Source: Calvatia gigantea
Taxonomy: Eukaryota; Basidiomycota; Agaricomycetes; Agaricales; Lycoperdaceae
DNA: 64,000 nt
Direction: 5' to 3'
Assembly: GCA_025093985.1 (NCBI GenBank)
Contig: JACAAK010000020.1
Location: forward strand, 1-64,000
Position numbers and translations under genes: made by a program. Each line of letters begins with the position of its first letter. The first letter of the stretch is position 1. Shown one piece after another: positions 10,848-21,164 of this stretch. Below the pieces are notes generated by a model. It was not told the DNA's origin and searched no databases. It saw only the letters and a list, made by a program, of their open reading frames with translations.

Positions 10848-11836
10848 ATGTCCTCCCAAGCCAACCACATCTCGATCAACTCCCTCATCCACCCCAACCC
10901 GACCACGATCTCCTCAGTCCCCCTCCCGAAGCCAGGCAATAGCCACGCACCCACACCCCAAGGTACCCATTATAACCTCGCAACCACCCCGTCCCCAGCA
11001 CAAGGACTCCTCGAGACACTCCTCAAAGATGTTAACAAAGCCACAAACGACGAAGTGGAAACAATCACGGCCCAAAACAAACAACTCGCAGTAAACCGCC
11101 ACATCACTCTCGCCACCGCCTGCATTACTTTCGCAGACATGTACGCTGGGTTTCGCCAACGCATCATCCTCCACAAGCCAGCATATCCCTGCCATCTTCC
11201 GCGCATTAGAATTATCCACCCTTACACCCAGTGAACGAAACAGGGTTCACAGTCTTCAGAGCTGTGTTGACCTCGCTCTAGAGGTATTCAACCACCTTGA
11301 TATCGCCGACATCTTCTTAGAACTCGGAGACGTTGCTATGAACTTACTAGGACGTGACAAAACCACAGAAGATCCAGACATTGATCAACTCGTTACATGC
11401 ATCGGAATCACTCTCACCGACCTACACACCACCATCCACTCCCCATCAACCAAACGAGCAGATACGCCCATAGACGAAGAAACCACTGTCTCAATGAAGG
11501 AGGAAGTCAATGCACTCTGACGGTTCATAAAGACCATCACCCCACCACAGATCGTATCGGTTTTTCTCCCACCAGCAAGATTCCGCAGTGTACTACCAGG
11601 CCAAGAAAAGGACCAACATTATTGGAAAATGATAGTCAAGAATTACTGGGACAACTCAACCACCACCTGAGTTCCTCTTCAATGGAGTCCCAGTCCCTAT
11701 CCATCAAGATGGCTGCAGCCACTTGCCCGTCTTCTTCGCATGCTCAAACGAAGGAAAGTACCTCATCGGAGCCACCAAGAAAGCCCTTGCCACGGCCGTA
11801 GTCAACGGAGAGTTTGACGAACTTCCTGAGGCATGA
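10848..11836 (+). pseudogene. A1 third gene (ORF3), function unknown
   Basis: ATG at 10848 lies in the same frame as pol, six bases after the pol TAG. The full-length product (see A3, A4) is about 330 residues: a Ser/Pro/Thr-rich head, a helical middle (QGLLETLLKDVNKATND..., ACITFADMYAGF), and a distinct C-terminal block (NYWDNSTTTEF, IGATKKAL) ending LPEA. There is no signal peptide or membrane segment, so it is not a typical env. In A1 an extra T near 11152 and another near 11670 shift the frame, and TGA lies at 11518. I recognise no domain family. Confidence 0.75.
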
Positions 11837-11854
11837 AGTCTAATCGGAGGGTAT

Positions 11855-12161
11855 TGTTATGAGTTTCCACCGATCATAACGAGTTCCGTACCATTCTGCA
11901 TTCCTATCTCCCCGCGTGCCTGTTTTAGCTATTCTAGTCCAGCATTCCCCAAACTATGACTCATACCAACTACTACAACTTAACTGGACGTTTCATGTAG
12001 TTACTCCATCTGTTCAACCAGATGACCTTAGCCATATTTAAGCATACTTACACCCTGCTGTATTCAGTATGCTTAACTACCTTCTGTTCTCTTTCCCTTA
12101 CTCGCCCTCAAGACTTAGCCAGAGCTGCAACCTGAGGTCTAAACCGACTAAGGTCGTAACA
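11855..12161 (+). repeat. A1 3' LTR
   Basis: A 307-bp repeat of 6573-6879, preceded by a purine run (CGGAGGG) that could be the polypurine tract and followed by the TAATC duplication. Confidence 0.95.
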
Positions 12162-12831
12162 TAATCTAGTATTCAGGTTTTCTTGGAAGTGTTTATCTAG
12201 ACTTCCAACAAACATTTCTACCAGTTCACGGTTCGTTATGAGTGGCGGATTTGTTAGACATTTTTCTGCTTGTAAAGAGAACTTCCTCTTAAAAGCTAAG
12301 AGGCGCTCTTTGTCAAACATACTAATGTGTTTGTATTCTTGTCCTAATGCTCGTAATCTAGCAACTGAACCTTGTTCTTCTGCTATGAGTTCTGGATACT
12401 CCTGCTTCAAACGATTTTTAAAACCATTCCAGTCTGGAGTTATATATTCCTGGGAAACTCGACCATTCATCTCATACGCTAGGCTCTACATAGCTAACGG
12501 CCCATTTTACTTTATCTTCCATGTCTGTGATACTAGAGACATCGAATAAGTGTTCTAGATGCCATAGGAAGTCTCGGAGTGTAGCTCCTCGACCATCCCA
12601 TACTGGGGCTCCCGTAGCCATGGGGTTTGGCATAGCAGGGCTAGGCATAGCGTTTAGCTGATTTGAGTTTGTTTGAGAGGTAGTTTGGGTCTGTGGTTGT
12701 GCCGGAATTGGCAGGTTTCGCACTAGATTAGGCGAAGGGTTCATGGAAGCAGCAGGATTTACTGTTCGTGAAGTGTGTTTGCGAGCTGAACTTTCAGCCA
12801 AGAGTGTCTGAGCATTGAGAACGGTGGGCAT
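12162..12831 (-). pseudogene. Element B gag, N-terminal half
   Basis: The first frame (12831-12472) carries a Pro/Asn/Gln-rich head and then the gag core start (WDGRGATLRDFLWHLEHLF). After a frameshift near 12475 the second frame continues through the helical gag core (ITPDWNGFKNRLKQEYPELIA) to the A1 insertion. The reading frame then resumes across A1 at 6567. The true start codon is uncertain: another frame opens at 13033 and may hold the first residues after one more frameshift. Confidence 0.7.
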
Positions 12832-13033
12832 TTCTAAGCAACTGCTCTAGATTATCTAGCTTCGGTAACAGCTCTGTTCTTCTAGAATTTTGAGTCTCTC
12901 GACCTTTGGGTTTTGTTTTGTTCTGTTCTGGTACAGGATGCAAAGTAGCAATCTGTTTTTTATATGCTCTGGGTGGAGGCCCGAAGCTTGTTTTGAGAAT
13001 GGTAAAAGGGTGTGGAAATAAAGTGGCTCTCAC

Positions 13034-13503
13034 ACTGAAACTCCCCTTGCGGTGGGCTCCAGATAAAGAGGCAGAAATAGAATAACTAAGTGTGATATGG
13101 ATGTATGGCTTAGATTAAGCTGACAGAATAGATTTTTAAAGATTTCTGCACAAGGCAAGTTCATGGGGAGGCAATCTGACAATATAAGGGACAATTCCAC
13201 AAAATAATGCGAAACAATGACGCGTAGAGAACACTAGAATAGCTAACTACCTTTGCTAAGAAGAGCAAAGCCAAGTTACACTGTAAAAAGCACAACTCGC
13301 GTCCCTTATCTAAGAAGTTAACAAGACACAGAACCTCAGGTACTCCCTAAGATTCACCCTTATCAAGTCAACGACCAGAAGCACACTGTCCTACACTTGT
13401 GATACTCCAAGTACCAGGGTGTAGCGATGCAATACACTCTTAATCTAGGCTCACTTCGCAAGTAAGCCGAGGTCTTCTTCTTAGATTACAAAGGTCTCAA
13501 CCT
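13034..13503. other. Possible 5' leader of element B, no gene seen
   Basis: No open frame or known repeat is seen. The block keeps the TTAGAT/TTAGCT word excess of element B, which suggests it belongs to the leader or LTR of B. No TG..CA boundary could be fixed. Confidence 0.3.
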
Positions 13504-14037
13504 TAGCTCAAGTCACTTAATCCAGTTAATCTCGAAAGAACTTATTACTTTGCTTCGCTCAGGCACAATAGATCGCTTTTCACTGTACTCTGAAGGCTGG
13601 GCAATGGCTAGTAGGTTCCTTGCCACATCTGACACCTCAGAGGGGGTTTATATATTATTTGGGTGCACTGTTATGATGAGACAATGATTACACAACTAGG
13701 AACATATTATCAAGCAAGGTACAAACCAGGTAGATTAGATCGTGCGCCAAGAGAGCCGCAGCCTGTTAGATTAGTGAAACATTGGAAATACAGAAGGATT
13801 CCAGGTATCCGTTTGTTCCAGGCTGTGTTTTAGTCTGTTTTCTGGGTCTGCATTCTTCTCTAAATATGTAGAACATCTAAGATTTCGGATGTCGTGTGAA
13901 CTGTTCTCCTACACGTCCCTAGGGATTGTATACGAACACATTCATATGCATCATTAGTGCTGAGCGATGTTCGTTAATCTAGCGACGGTGGCATTTCCTT
14001 TTGAACACTGCTGATCATCCTTTTAGATTAAGCGCGT
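13504..14037. repeat. Dispersed repeat, second copy at 54371-54898
   Basis: About 530 bp aligns end to end with 54371-54898; the other copy differs mostly by C-to-T and G-to-A changes. It may be the LTR or leader of element B. The first 150 bp are open on the plus strand in both copies (SSHLIQLISKELITLL and EGWAMASRFL are shared), so a coding origin is also possible. Confidence 0.7.
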
Positions 14038-14371
14038 CGGACTTATTTCCTGAGTCAAGGCTCATTGGAGGGGTCCCATAGCTCTGTATAGATGCATTGG
14101 AATGGTTTTACCACCTGGTCCAGCCAGAATCACGACTGGTCATATGGTACACTGTTAGAATTGCTTTTTGTTAAGCACAGTGGCCATCCCGTAGCCGCCG
14201 CTATCCGTCATCAATGGCCATAGTGTTCTACAGTAATCAAGTACTCTTTTATTATACTGTTGGGCTCTTAGATTAGGTCGTACTACTACAGGAAGGTTTG
14301 ATGCAATTGTTAGATTAGGCTTGTATGCCTTAGATTAGCGATTTTCATGCATGAAAATGGCTTTGCCGTTA
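14038..14371. other. Unassigned, B-like composition
   Basis: No gene or repeat is recognised. TTAGATTA words recur at about 14270, 14310 and 14330, as in element B, so it is probably the same element. It ends abruptly at the A-family fragment. Confidence 0.3.
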
Positions 14372-14812
14372 CATCGGTGACTTCAAGATTCAGTTCTCTG
14401 TAATCGTCTGGATTTGAGCTCATATACTAGCTCCTGGGTTGTCTTGTTTTGTTCAGGCCTGTTTCAGCCTACTCCTTGCAAGGTGAGGTGGGGATGCTTA
14501 ACCAAATGTTATGACCTTAGTCTGAGTTTACCTCAGGTTGCAACTTAGGCTAAGACTTGAGGGCAAGTAAGGGGAGAGGGACAAAGGTGGTTAAGCATAC
14601 CAAATACAGGGACATGTATGTATGCTTAACTACAAGAGACATTCAGTTGAACAGATGGAGTTAACTACATGAAATGTCCAATGATAATGGCATAGTAGTT
14701 CTACAAGTTACTACTTGGAGATCGCTAGGACATGAATAGCTGAAACAGGTACAGAAGATGATTGGAATGTAGACAAGTACAGAGCTAATACAGTCGGTGA
14801 AAGTTCCCAACA
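14372..14812 (-). mobile_element. A-family fragment: 5' LTR plus gag start
   Basis: The LTR (14507-14812, 306 bp) is followed inward by the same leader as A2, and the first gag codons run out at 14372. The LTR primer ATGCTTAACCA and its complement just inside the LTR match over 11 nt. The remainder of the element is absent and no target duplication is seen. Confidence 0.85.
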
Positions 14813-15299
14813 GCTTTTAGGCTTTTCTCAAGGTGGAGTGCAGATCAGTCCCTCTACTTCAACCATTGTGGATATGCATAGGGAGTAGGAGGTCTAGTGG
14901 GTGATTCAATATGCCACAAATAATGCTAAGTGCCTTTTGTTAACAAACTCTCCTCTGGAATCAGTGTAGAAACAATTAAGCCACATACTGAGGAGGTTTC
15001 TCAAATGTGCTTGGAGCCTCAAGACTTTTTTACAAAGAAGGACACCTGTACAATGTGAGATGAGAAGTTGTAGAGTAGCATCATGATAAATGACAAGTAT
15101 TTCCATCAAGTCTGAGTAATATACTCAAGGATGAGGATATTTGTATAAAAATTCCAGGAAGAGGTACTGGTGTGATTTCCCCTATAGTATATCCAGGATG
15201 GCAATAGAATCGAGGTGCTGTTTTCGACATGTCTAGAATAACTTGGAGAAGGCACAATTGAAGGAATGTTCTGTTTGATAATATCAAATAATATAGTCT
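14813..15299 (-). pseudogene. Probable Copia-type integrase scrap
   Basis: In shifting minus-strand frames there is a DSRGEFVNK-like motif (about 14940-14965), resembling the Copia integrase DNGGEFVNK core. It is followed at roughly the right spacing by a PYAYPQ-like motif near the usual PYSPQQNG. Many stops and shifts are present, and no LTR is found. The identification rests on these short motifs only. Confidence 0.35.
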
Positions 15300-16785
15300 A
15301 GTTAGGTGTAATGTTCAACACATCTGGAAACAGGCAGAGGTTGTTGTCAAGGTGGCACTTGCATTCTTTGGTAGTCAGCTTGCCGTCCTTGCCAAGTTTG
15401 TCAGATAAGTTGGGTTTAGTGGGGGAGGACGATTTGGTGGGTGTGGAGGAGGATGGGGTAGTGTTGGTGGGTTTGTTCGAGGTGTTGCCCTTGCTGCTGC
15501 TGTGGTTGGGCTTGTTGCTGTTGCTGTTGTTGTTGTTGCTGTTGCTGTTGTTGCTGTTGCTGTTGTTGCTGCTGGCCTTGTTCGAGAAAGGTCCAGGGTT
15601 GTTACCCGACTTCCTGTTGAGAGAAGCGGACACCGATTTGGCTGCTTCCTTCACACAGGTCTTCTTGCATTGACGTTCCCAATAGCAATTATCGAGAATG
15701 ATGGCTGCTTCACACATTTCATTGAATGAGGTGGGCTTGCCATTGGGGCGAGAAGATAGGGCATCTTGGAGACGATCAGGGAGGCCTTTGTAGTAGCAGT
15801 AGCAGAGGATGTCATTGCCCCATCAAAGTTGGGACGAGAGCCGCATGAATTTGACATTATAGGTGGTGATCTTCTCACTGTGCTTCATCTTCAGATTCTC
15901 CAGGAGTTTGGCTGATTCGCCCTTCAGGTCGGCTACACCGAAGTTGGTCTTGAGCTCAGTGGTGAACTCATCCCAGTTGGTGGACCAGGCATGGGATATG
16001 CCTTGAGTCTCTTCCTGGTCAATGCCAGTTTCAAACCAGTGAAGAGTGATGTTAGTGAGGAAGGTGAGGGCGAAGTTGACCTTGGTGGTATCAGATGTGA
16101 ATTGTGTAGGGTTGGCGCAGAAGTAGAGTCGACATTGGAAAAGGAAGCAAGGAAGGTCATTGGGGTTGGCACTGCTGAATGGTTTGGGTTCGCAGGCCTT
16201 AGTATGGGGAGGTTGAGGAGGCTGGGGTAGCTGAGAGTGGGCACAATCGTCTATGGCATTAGTGAGGGATCTAATAGTGCGGGCTAGAGGGTGATCAAGT
16301 CCCCAATGGCCACGCAGCTCACTAGTGTTTGTTTCATCATTACCATCATCATCATCATCTGATGGTTCCTTGGGTTTGTCATCGCCTCCAGGCCCATTGC
16401 CTCCACTATCATCAGAATTGGGGTAAGAGTAATCGGCATATTCTAGACCATTGTTCTGGTTGTTGCCATAGTTGTCTTCATCATTAATACCATAGTTACC
16501 ACCACCAGGGTAGCCAGGATCTCCAGGTGGGACTGTGCCACCTACACTGTTTCCACTACTTGGGCCCTGAGGTGGGCTGAAGCTATGTTCAGGAAGTTTC
16601 TCCCAGATCAGCTCTGCGAAGGGGTTAGGGGAGTTTTGCGGGAAGTTGCCTGGAATGGATAGGTGAGACTATTTCAATCTCTGAGTTCTGGGGGTGGATT
16701 GGGTTGATGAAGGGGTTCATTTGGGATTGTTGCGAAGGAACTGATGAACGGTTGTGCCAGTCTTAGTTCTGACAAATGTAGCCAT
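15300..16785 (-). pseudogene. Element E gag (Ty3/gypsy), truncated before its zinc knuckle
   Basis: ATG at 16785 (MATFVRTKTGTTVHQFL) fits 171 nt of leader after the LTR. Order: Pro-rich head, acidic Asp/Asn stretch, gag core (CFLFQCRLYFCANP, then LHWFETGI, WDEFTTELKTNFG, LLENLKMKHSEKITTYNVKF), then an Asn/Ser repeat tract (15500-15580) encoded by GTT/GCT triplets on the plus strand. It ends at DNNLCLF, exactly where CCHC would begin, replaced by unrelated DNA. Stops at about 16710 and 15820 and a frameshift are present. Confidence 0.7.
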
Positions 16786-16955
16786 AGTAAGTGAAGGAAT
16801 AGAAATCAACAGCAGGAGTGGGGAGTCTGAAATACTGTTAAGCATAGGTCATGCGGGTGAGATGACCAGAGTCTAGATGCCCAGGGATGATGTGTGGATG
16901 CAGATGAAGATGGACGAAGCGGGCAAACTCGGGAGGACCATGGCTTCAATGTATG

Positions 16956-17449
16956 TGTTGCACCCTCCTGCTGATGAGTGGTCCTAACTTCAGAATAAGG
17001 GATGAGGACAGAGCCAGAGGCGAAGACAGAGACAGAGACAGAAGTAGAATAGAAGTAGCATGTCGCTAAGTAGATTTCAGACTGAGGATTACAGGTGAAG
17101 TAGCTATGGTTTATATACGTGAGAAAGTGTAGTTCTACAAAAGGAAACTACTACAACTTCAGGTGTGGGCCAAGTATGGCTGCTAGATAAAAACACCAGG
17201 AATGCAACTAGCTAAAAGGAATAAGGTGAAACAGGAATGATATGAATGGTAAAAGGGATTGCAAGGGAAACAGGAGTAGGTATGACGACTGGAGAAATGT
17301 ACAAGGAGGATAATCAGAAATTAATGTCAGACATAATAGTAAGAATGGAGAGCAGGGGAGAGCAGGTGAGAGTGAATGGTAAATAAAATATAAAGTATAG
17401 TCTGGGTAAGAGTGGGTGAAGCAGGTGAGCACATGTGCGGGTTGTGACA
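16956..17449 (-). repeat. Element E putative 5' LTR
   Basis: On the minus strand the block begins TGTCACAACCC at 17449 and ends GGGTGCAACA at 16956, giving a 494-bp TG..CA unit placed 171 bp before the E gag start. It holds a TATATA-containing stretch near 17110. The second LTR is not in the window, so no target duplication can be tested. Confidence 0.55.
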
Positions 17450-19846
17450 CATATGCTGGAATATGTATGCAGCTCAGCTACTTGTCTTTTTTGATAGTTC
17501 CAGACTTTTGCCTCAAAGCTATATAATAGTGAGGTCTCAAAGAGTAATCCAGTGACAAAGTGTGAGAGCTCAACTATTTTATGTTGGAAGCTATTTCTGC
17601 TATTCTGAGATGTGTCATTTCTTTCTTCCTTTTAAATGAGGTGATTCACAAGATCACACTAGTGATATTTTTCTTAAGTGAAAAGAGTGATATGCTCCTG
17701 CTCTCATCTCCATATCATCCATAAAGAATGGCTCACTTGTTGTTTAGAAGCAGTGTTTAAAGCCAGCAGTGTAGAATATGTGGCATACCAGCATTCAATG
17801 CATTTTGCAAGGAGAATGAAGTCAGAAGTACTAACCCACATATCCTTCTGTCAAAACCAAGGTTCACATCATCTCAAATGAATGGCAATCACAAGGACTC
17901 CTCCAGCACCAAGCTCTGATAGGAGCAGCTATAGGATTTCTTAAAGAGTTTGTTGGCATGTTGTACCTTGGTGCTCAAACTAGAACCTCTTTCTCAATTG
18001 TAATTACTAAATGGTGCACTCAAGTCCTAATTGTAGACAGTGACTTCCATAAAGTCAAACTTCCTTAAAGCTTCCTTTGTTTTTCCCAGCCATTGGCAGA
18101 TAAAGTGGTATGTACCTCACTAATCCAAGCTCTTAGTGACATAGACCAATTAAGGTCAGCAGTGGGTCTCAAGCTTGGGCACAATGATGCACTATACTCA
18201 AGCAGAGTAACATTGGTGCTAGAAGTAGGGCACAATATATGATGACACAGCACCTCTACAAGAGAAATAGTATACTGTGGCAATCTTGTGCCAGCATAGT
18301 ATTTAACTATATCCAAAATGTTTCCTGAAAATGACATAATGGCAGAATATCCAGCTCATTATTCTTCTTCCCTTATTTCCCTGCTGCAAGGACACTTGAA
18401 GCATTCTTCTTCTTGCCATCTCCTTTAGATAATTTGCATATGCAGCTACTGCTGCTACTTAGATATAATATCCATGGTTTTATTGGTGCTGCTGACCTTA
18501 CAGCCACTGTCTACCATACCAATGTAAGTGCTGCAAGTGCTGCTGTCCATTGCCTTAGCATAGTGTAAAGCACTAATGTGCATGGGCTATCTGTAGGAGG
18601 AATAAGCAGTAGTCAAATTGACATGGAAGGGTAAAGCATAAAGGCCTGGTGAAGGAATGAACAGTGGACTCCTCAAAGATATTGCATATATCCCAGCTTT
18701 AAGAACTAAGCAGGACTCAGCAAGCTATAGCTGCTAACCAAGTGGATTGAAATAGCTCAGGTTCTTGCTTGTGGTGTGTTTGAGACTCAAGGAGAGATTA
18801 ACTCAATCGACTTGAAATACAAAAACACAAGTCTTATGGTTTTACCTGACACTGCAGTTCTTATTGTGGTCAACAAGATATATTATTCTGGACACAGCAA
18901 AATGACCAGTGAAGTGGAGCATAATGCTCAGCATAAATGATACAGCATATAAGCTAATTACTGAGGTGGATTGGAAGAGAACCCAGAAAGCCTGAAGTGG
19001 TTGTCATCAATCAGAGTGAAAACACTAGAATGGAGGCAGAGCAACCAGAGTGGAATAGTTCTGCTATGACCCAAAAGAGTGGGGAGTGGACCAAGAGTGG
19101 CCAAACCAAACCAGAGGTAATGGTTTGCCAAGACTAATCCAAGAATGGGTGAACAACATGTCAGCATCATGTCAGACTGCTGTATGTAGTGTGTGCATTC
19201 ACAATATGGGTCAGACAGGGTATCAAGTGGACCAAAGACACCACTGTCTCCCAGGTTGAACATAACTGTAGCCTCCTCAAACTCTACCAGCATCACTAAA
19301 TGCAGTCTGAGTGAGCAGCAGTTGGGGCCCATAACCTGTTGAGAGAATGAGATGACATCCCAATTATAACACTACTATGCTAGTGTGTGTGCGAGTGGTG
19401 GAGGGTAGTCATACTCACCCAGAGATGGTCCAAGAGGAATCCCAAAGGATCTAAGAGAGACTAAGAGGGAGCAAAGCATGCTTGAGAGGATAAGTTATTC
19501 AAAGAATGAAGATAGATGTCTATAGGATGATAGTCCACTAAAGTGTACACATACTACATAGAGGTACTTATGTATACTAAGTCCTAGGTGATGTGACCAT
19601 ACAACCTGAAACAGGGAGGTGACACTATCTACTAGTAGCATAAAGAGTGCATACTGTGCATACTGTGTACGATGCATGTACTAAAAGGTTCTATGTGGAG
19701 TCATCTAACCAGCTACAGTAGTGCAGTATATTACTCTTGTACATAGTCCATAGTATATCAGAGTCTGTTATTATTGACCCTCTGAAAGTGAAGTACTCGA
19801 GACCCATTACAGCTATAAATAGACTGAACCAATGTAGTGGTACAGA
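17450..19846. other. Unassigned CpG-poor region
   Basis: There is no recognised domain. Plus-strand open stretches near 17860-18065 and 18770-18950 and a minus-strand stretch at 18958-19332 look like decayed coding DNA, but I cannot name a family. From about 19338 (TGTTGAGAGAATG) a block with an inner TATA (TTTATAG complement near 19810) looks like a Copia-type LTR read on the minus strand, with GGTTATGGGCCCC just inside it as a possible primer site. This is weak. Confidence 0.25.
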
Positions 19847-20149
19847 TGTTACAACCTTAGTCTGAGTAAACCTCAGATTGCAACTTAGGCTAAGACTTGA
19901 GGGTGAGTAAGAGGGGAGAACTAGGTGATTAAGCATACCACATACAGTAGATGTATGTATGCTTAAATAGGGGAAGTCATCCAGTTGAATGGATGGAGTA
20001 GCTACATGAAACATCCAGTAAGAATGGCATAGTAGCTGGCATGAGTCAGGAACAGAGATCGCTCGACAGGAATAGCTGAAATGGATGTACTGATGAATAG
20101 AAATGCAGATGGCAATGGAATACGACTTGATCGGTGAAAAGCCATAACA
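19847..20149 (-). repeat. A2 3' LTR
   Basis: A 303-bp partner of 25902-26204. It is flanked on the left by ACAGA, which is not duplicated at the other end. Confidence 0.9.
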
Positions 20150-20167
20150 ATACCCCCTGATTAAGCT

Positions 20168-21158
20168 TCACATCTCAGAAAGCTTCATCAAAGTCACCAT
20201 TGGCTACTGTGAAAGCAAGGGCTTTCTTGGTGTCCCCAATGAGATATTTTCCATTGTTCGATTGCATGAAGAAGATGGGTAAGTAGCTTTGACTGTCTTG
20301 GTGGATAGGGACTGGGACACCATTGAATGGGAAGTCGGTTGTAGTAGAATTGTCCCAATAGCTCTTGACTATTGTCTTCCAATAGTGTTGGTCCTTTTCT
20401 TAGCCTGGTAACACAGTGTAGAACCTTACAGGTGGGAGAAAAACTGATACAAGTTGTGGTGGAGTGATGGTTTTTATAAAACAACAAAGGGAGTTGACTT
20501 CTTCTTTCATGGAGATGGTAGTCTCTTTGTTCATGGGTGTGTCGGCTCAGGTCAGTGGTGTGGGGTTGATTGTAGTGTGTAATTCTGAGAGGGTGCTGTG
20601 GATCCTGTTGACAAGGGCATCAATTTCTGGATCTTCAGTGGTTTTGTCATGCCTGAGGAGGTTCATGGCTATATTGGCAAGCTCTAGGAATATATCGGCG
20701 ATGTCGAGGTGTTTGAATACCTCAAGTCTGAGGTCAATGCGATAGTGAAGGCTGTGGACACAGTCTTGTTCACTGGGTGTGAGTGTAGACTGGTCTAGGG
20801 CTCAGAAGATGGCAGGGATGTGCTAATTGGTGGATGAAGACACATTGGTGAATCCAGCATACATGTCAGCAAAGGTGATGCATGCAGTGGCAAGGGTGAT
20901 GTGTTGGTTGACAACTAATCATTTGTTCTGGGCATTGATGGTTTCTATTTCACTGTTGGTGGCTTTGTTGACATCCTTTAACAGGGATTCAAGGAGTTCC
21001 TGTGCTGGGGATAGTGTGGTGGTGAGGTTATAGCGAGTGCCTTGGGGTACAGGTGCTTGGTTGCTGCCTGGTTCTGGGAGTGGGACAGAGGAGATTGTGG
21101 TTGGGTTGGGGTGGATGAGGGAGCAGATGGTGACACAGTTGGCAGAGGAGAAAGGCAT
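20168..21158 (-). pseudogene. A2 ORF3, function unknown
   Basis: ATG at 21158 is two codons (CCA GAC) after the pol TAA and in its frame. The Ser/Pro/Thr head, helical middle and YWDNSTTT / IGDTKKAL end are recognisable. The codon that is TGA in A1, A3 and A4 is TGT here, so the full protein was not always interrupted there. Several other stops (for example near 20918 and 20820) and an extra G near the end mark decay. Confidence 0.75.
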
Positions 21159-21164
21159 GTCTGG

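Larger units (their letters stand above)
6573..12161 (+). mobile_element. Element A1: chromodomain Ty3/gypsy, protease-deleted, inserted in B
   Basis: Two 307-bp LTRs (6573-6879, 11855-12161) bound the element. Each starts TGTTATGAG and ends GTCGTAACA, and TAATC lies on both sides (6568-6572, 12162-12166). The LTRs differ at about eleven positions, all transitions. Order: gag, RT, RNase H, integrase, chromodomain, then a third gene. About 0.8 kb holding protease and the start of RT is missing compared with A4. CpG is still common (eleven in the 5' LTR), so this is a fairly young copy. Confidence 0.95.
760..13033 (-). mobile_element. Element B: Ty3/gypsy LTR retrotransposon, split by A1
   Basis: Reading leftward, the domains come in the order gag, CCHC knuckle, aspartic protease, RT, RNase H, integrase, which is the gypsy order. 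The RT N-terminus and protease resemble the Agaricomycete gypsy lineage whose gag/protease region is annotated DUF4100, and no chromodomain follows integrase. The element is cut in gag by A1 at 6573-12161; joining across one copy of TAATC restores an open gag frame. Several single-base frameshifts break the pol genes. CpG is not depleted. Terminal repeats were not firmly located: the 5' LTR may lie within 13.1-14.4 kb and the 3' LTR left of the window. Confidence 0.8.

Noticed and set aside
11518..11520. TGA in ORF3 of A1, A3 and A4 taken as a conserved functional stop
   Set aside because: A2 has TGT here and the C-terminal block remains recognisable in all copies; independent CpG-type changes at an Arg codon fit as well. 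Not settled, so ORF3 is described as one gene.
10760..11700. Single-T differences between A1 and A3 considered as programmed frameshift sites
   Set aside because: They occur at scattered places, differ between copies and give no overlapping frames; simple indels or sequence errors explain them.
15311..15673. Plus-strand 120-codon frame rich in Leu and Val
   Set aside because: It is the antisense of the Asn/Ser tract of element E gag; GTT/GCT repeats give long Leu/Val frames by chance.
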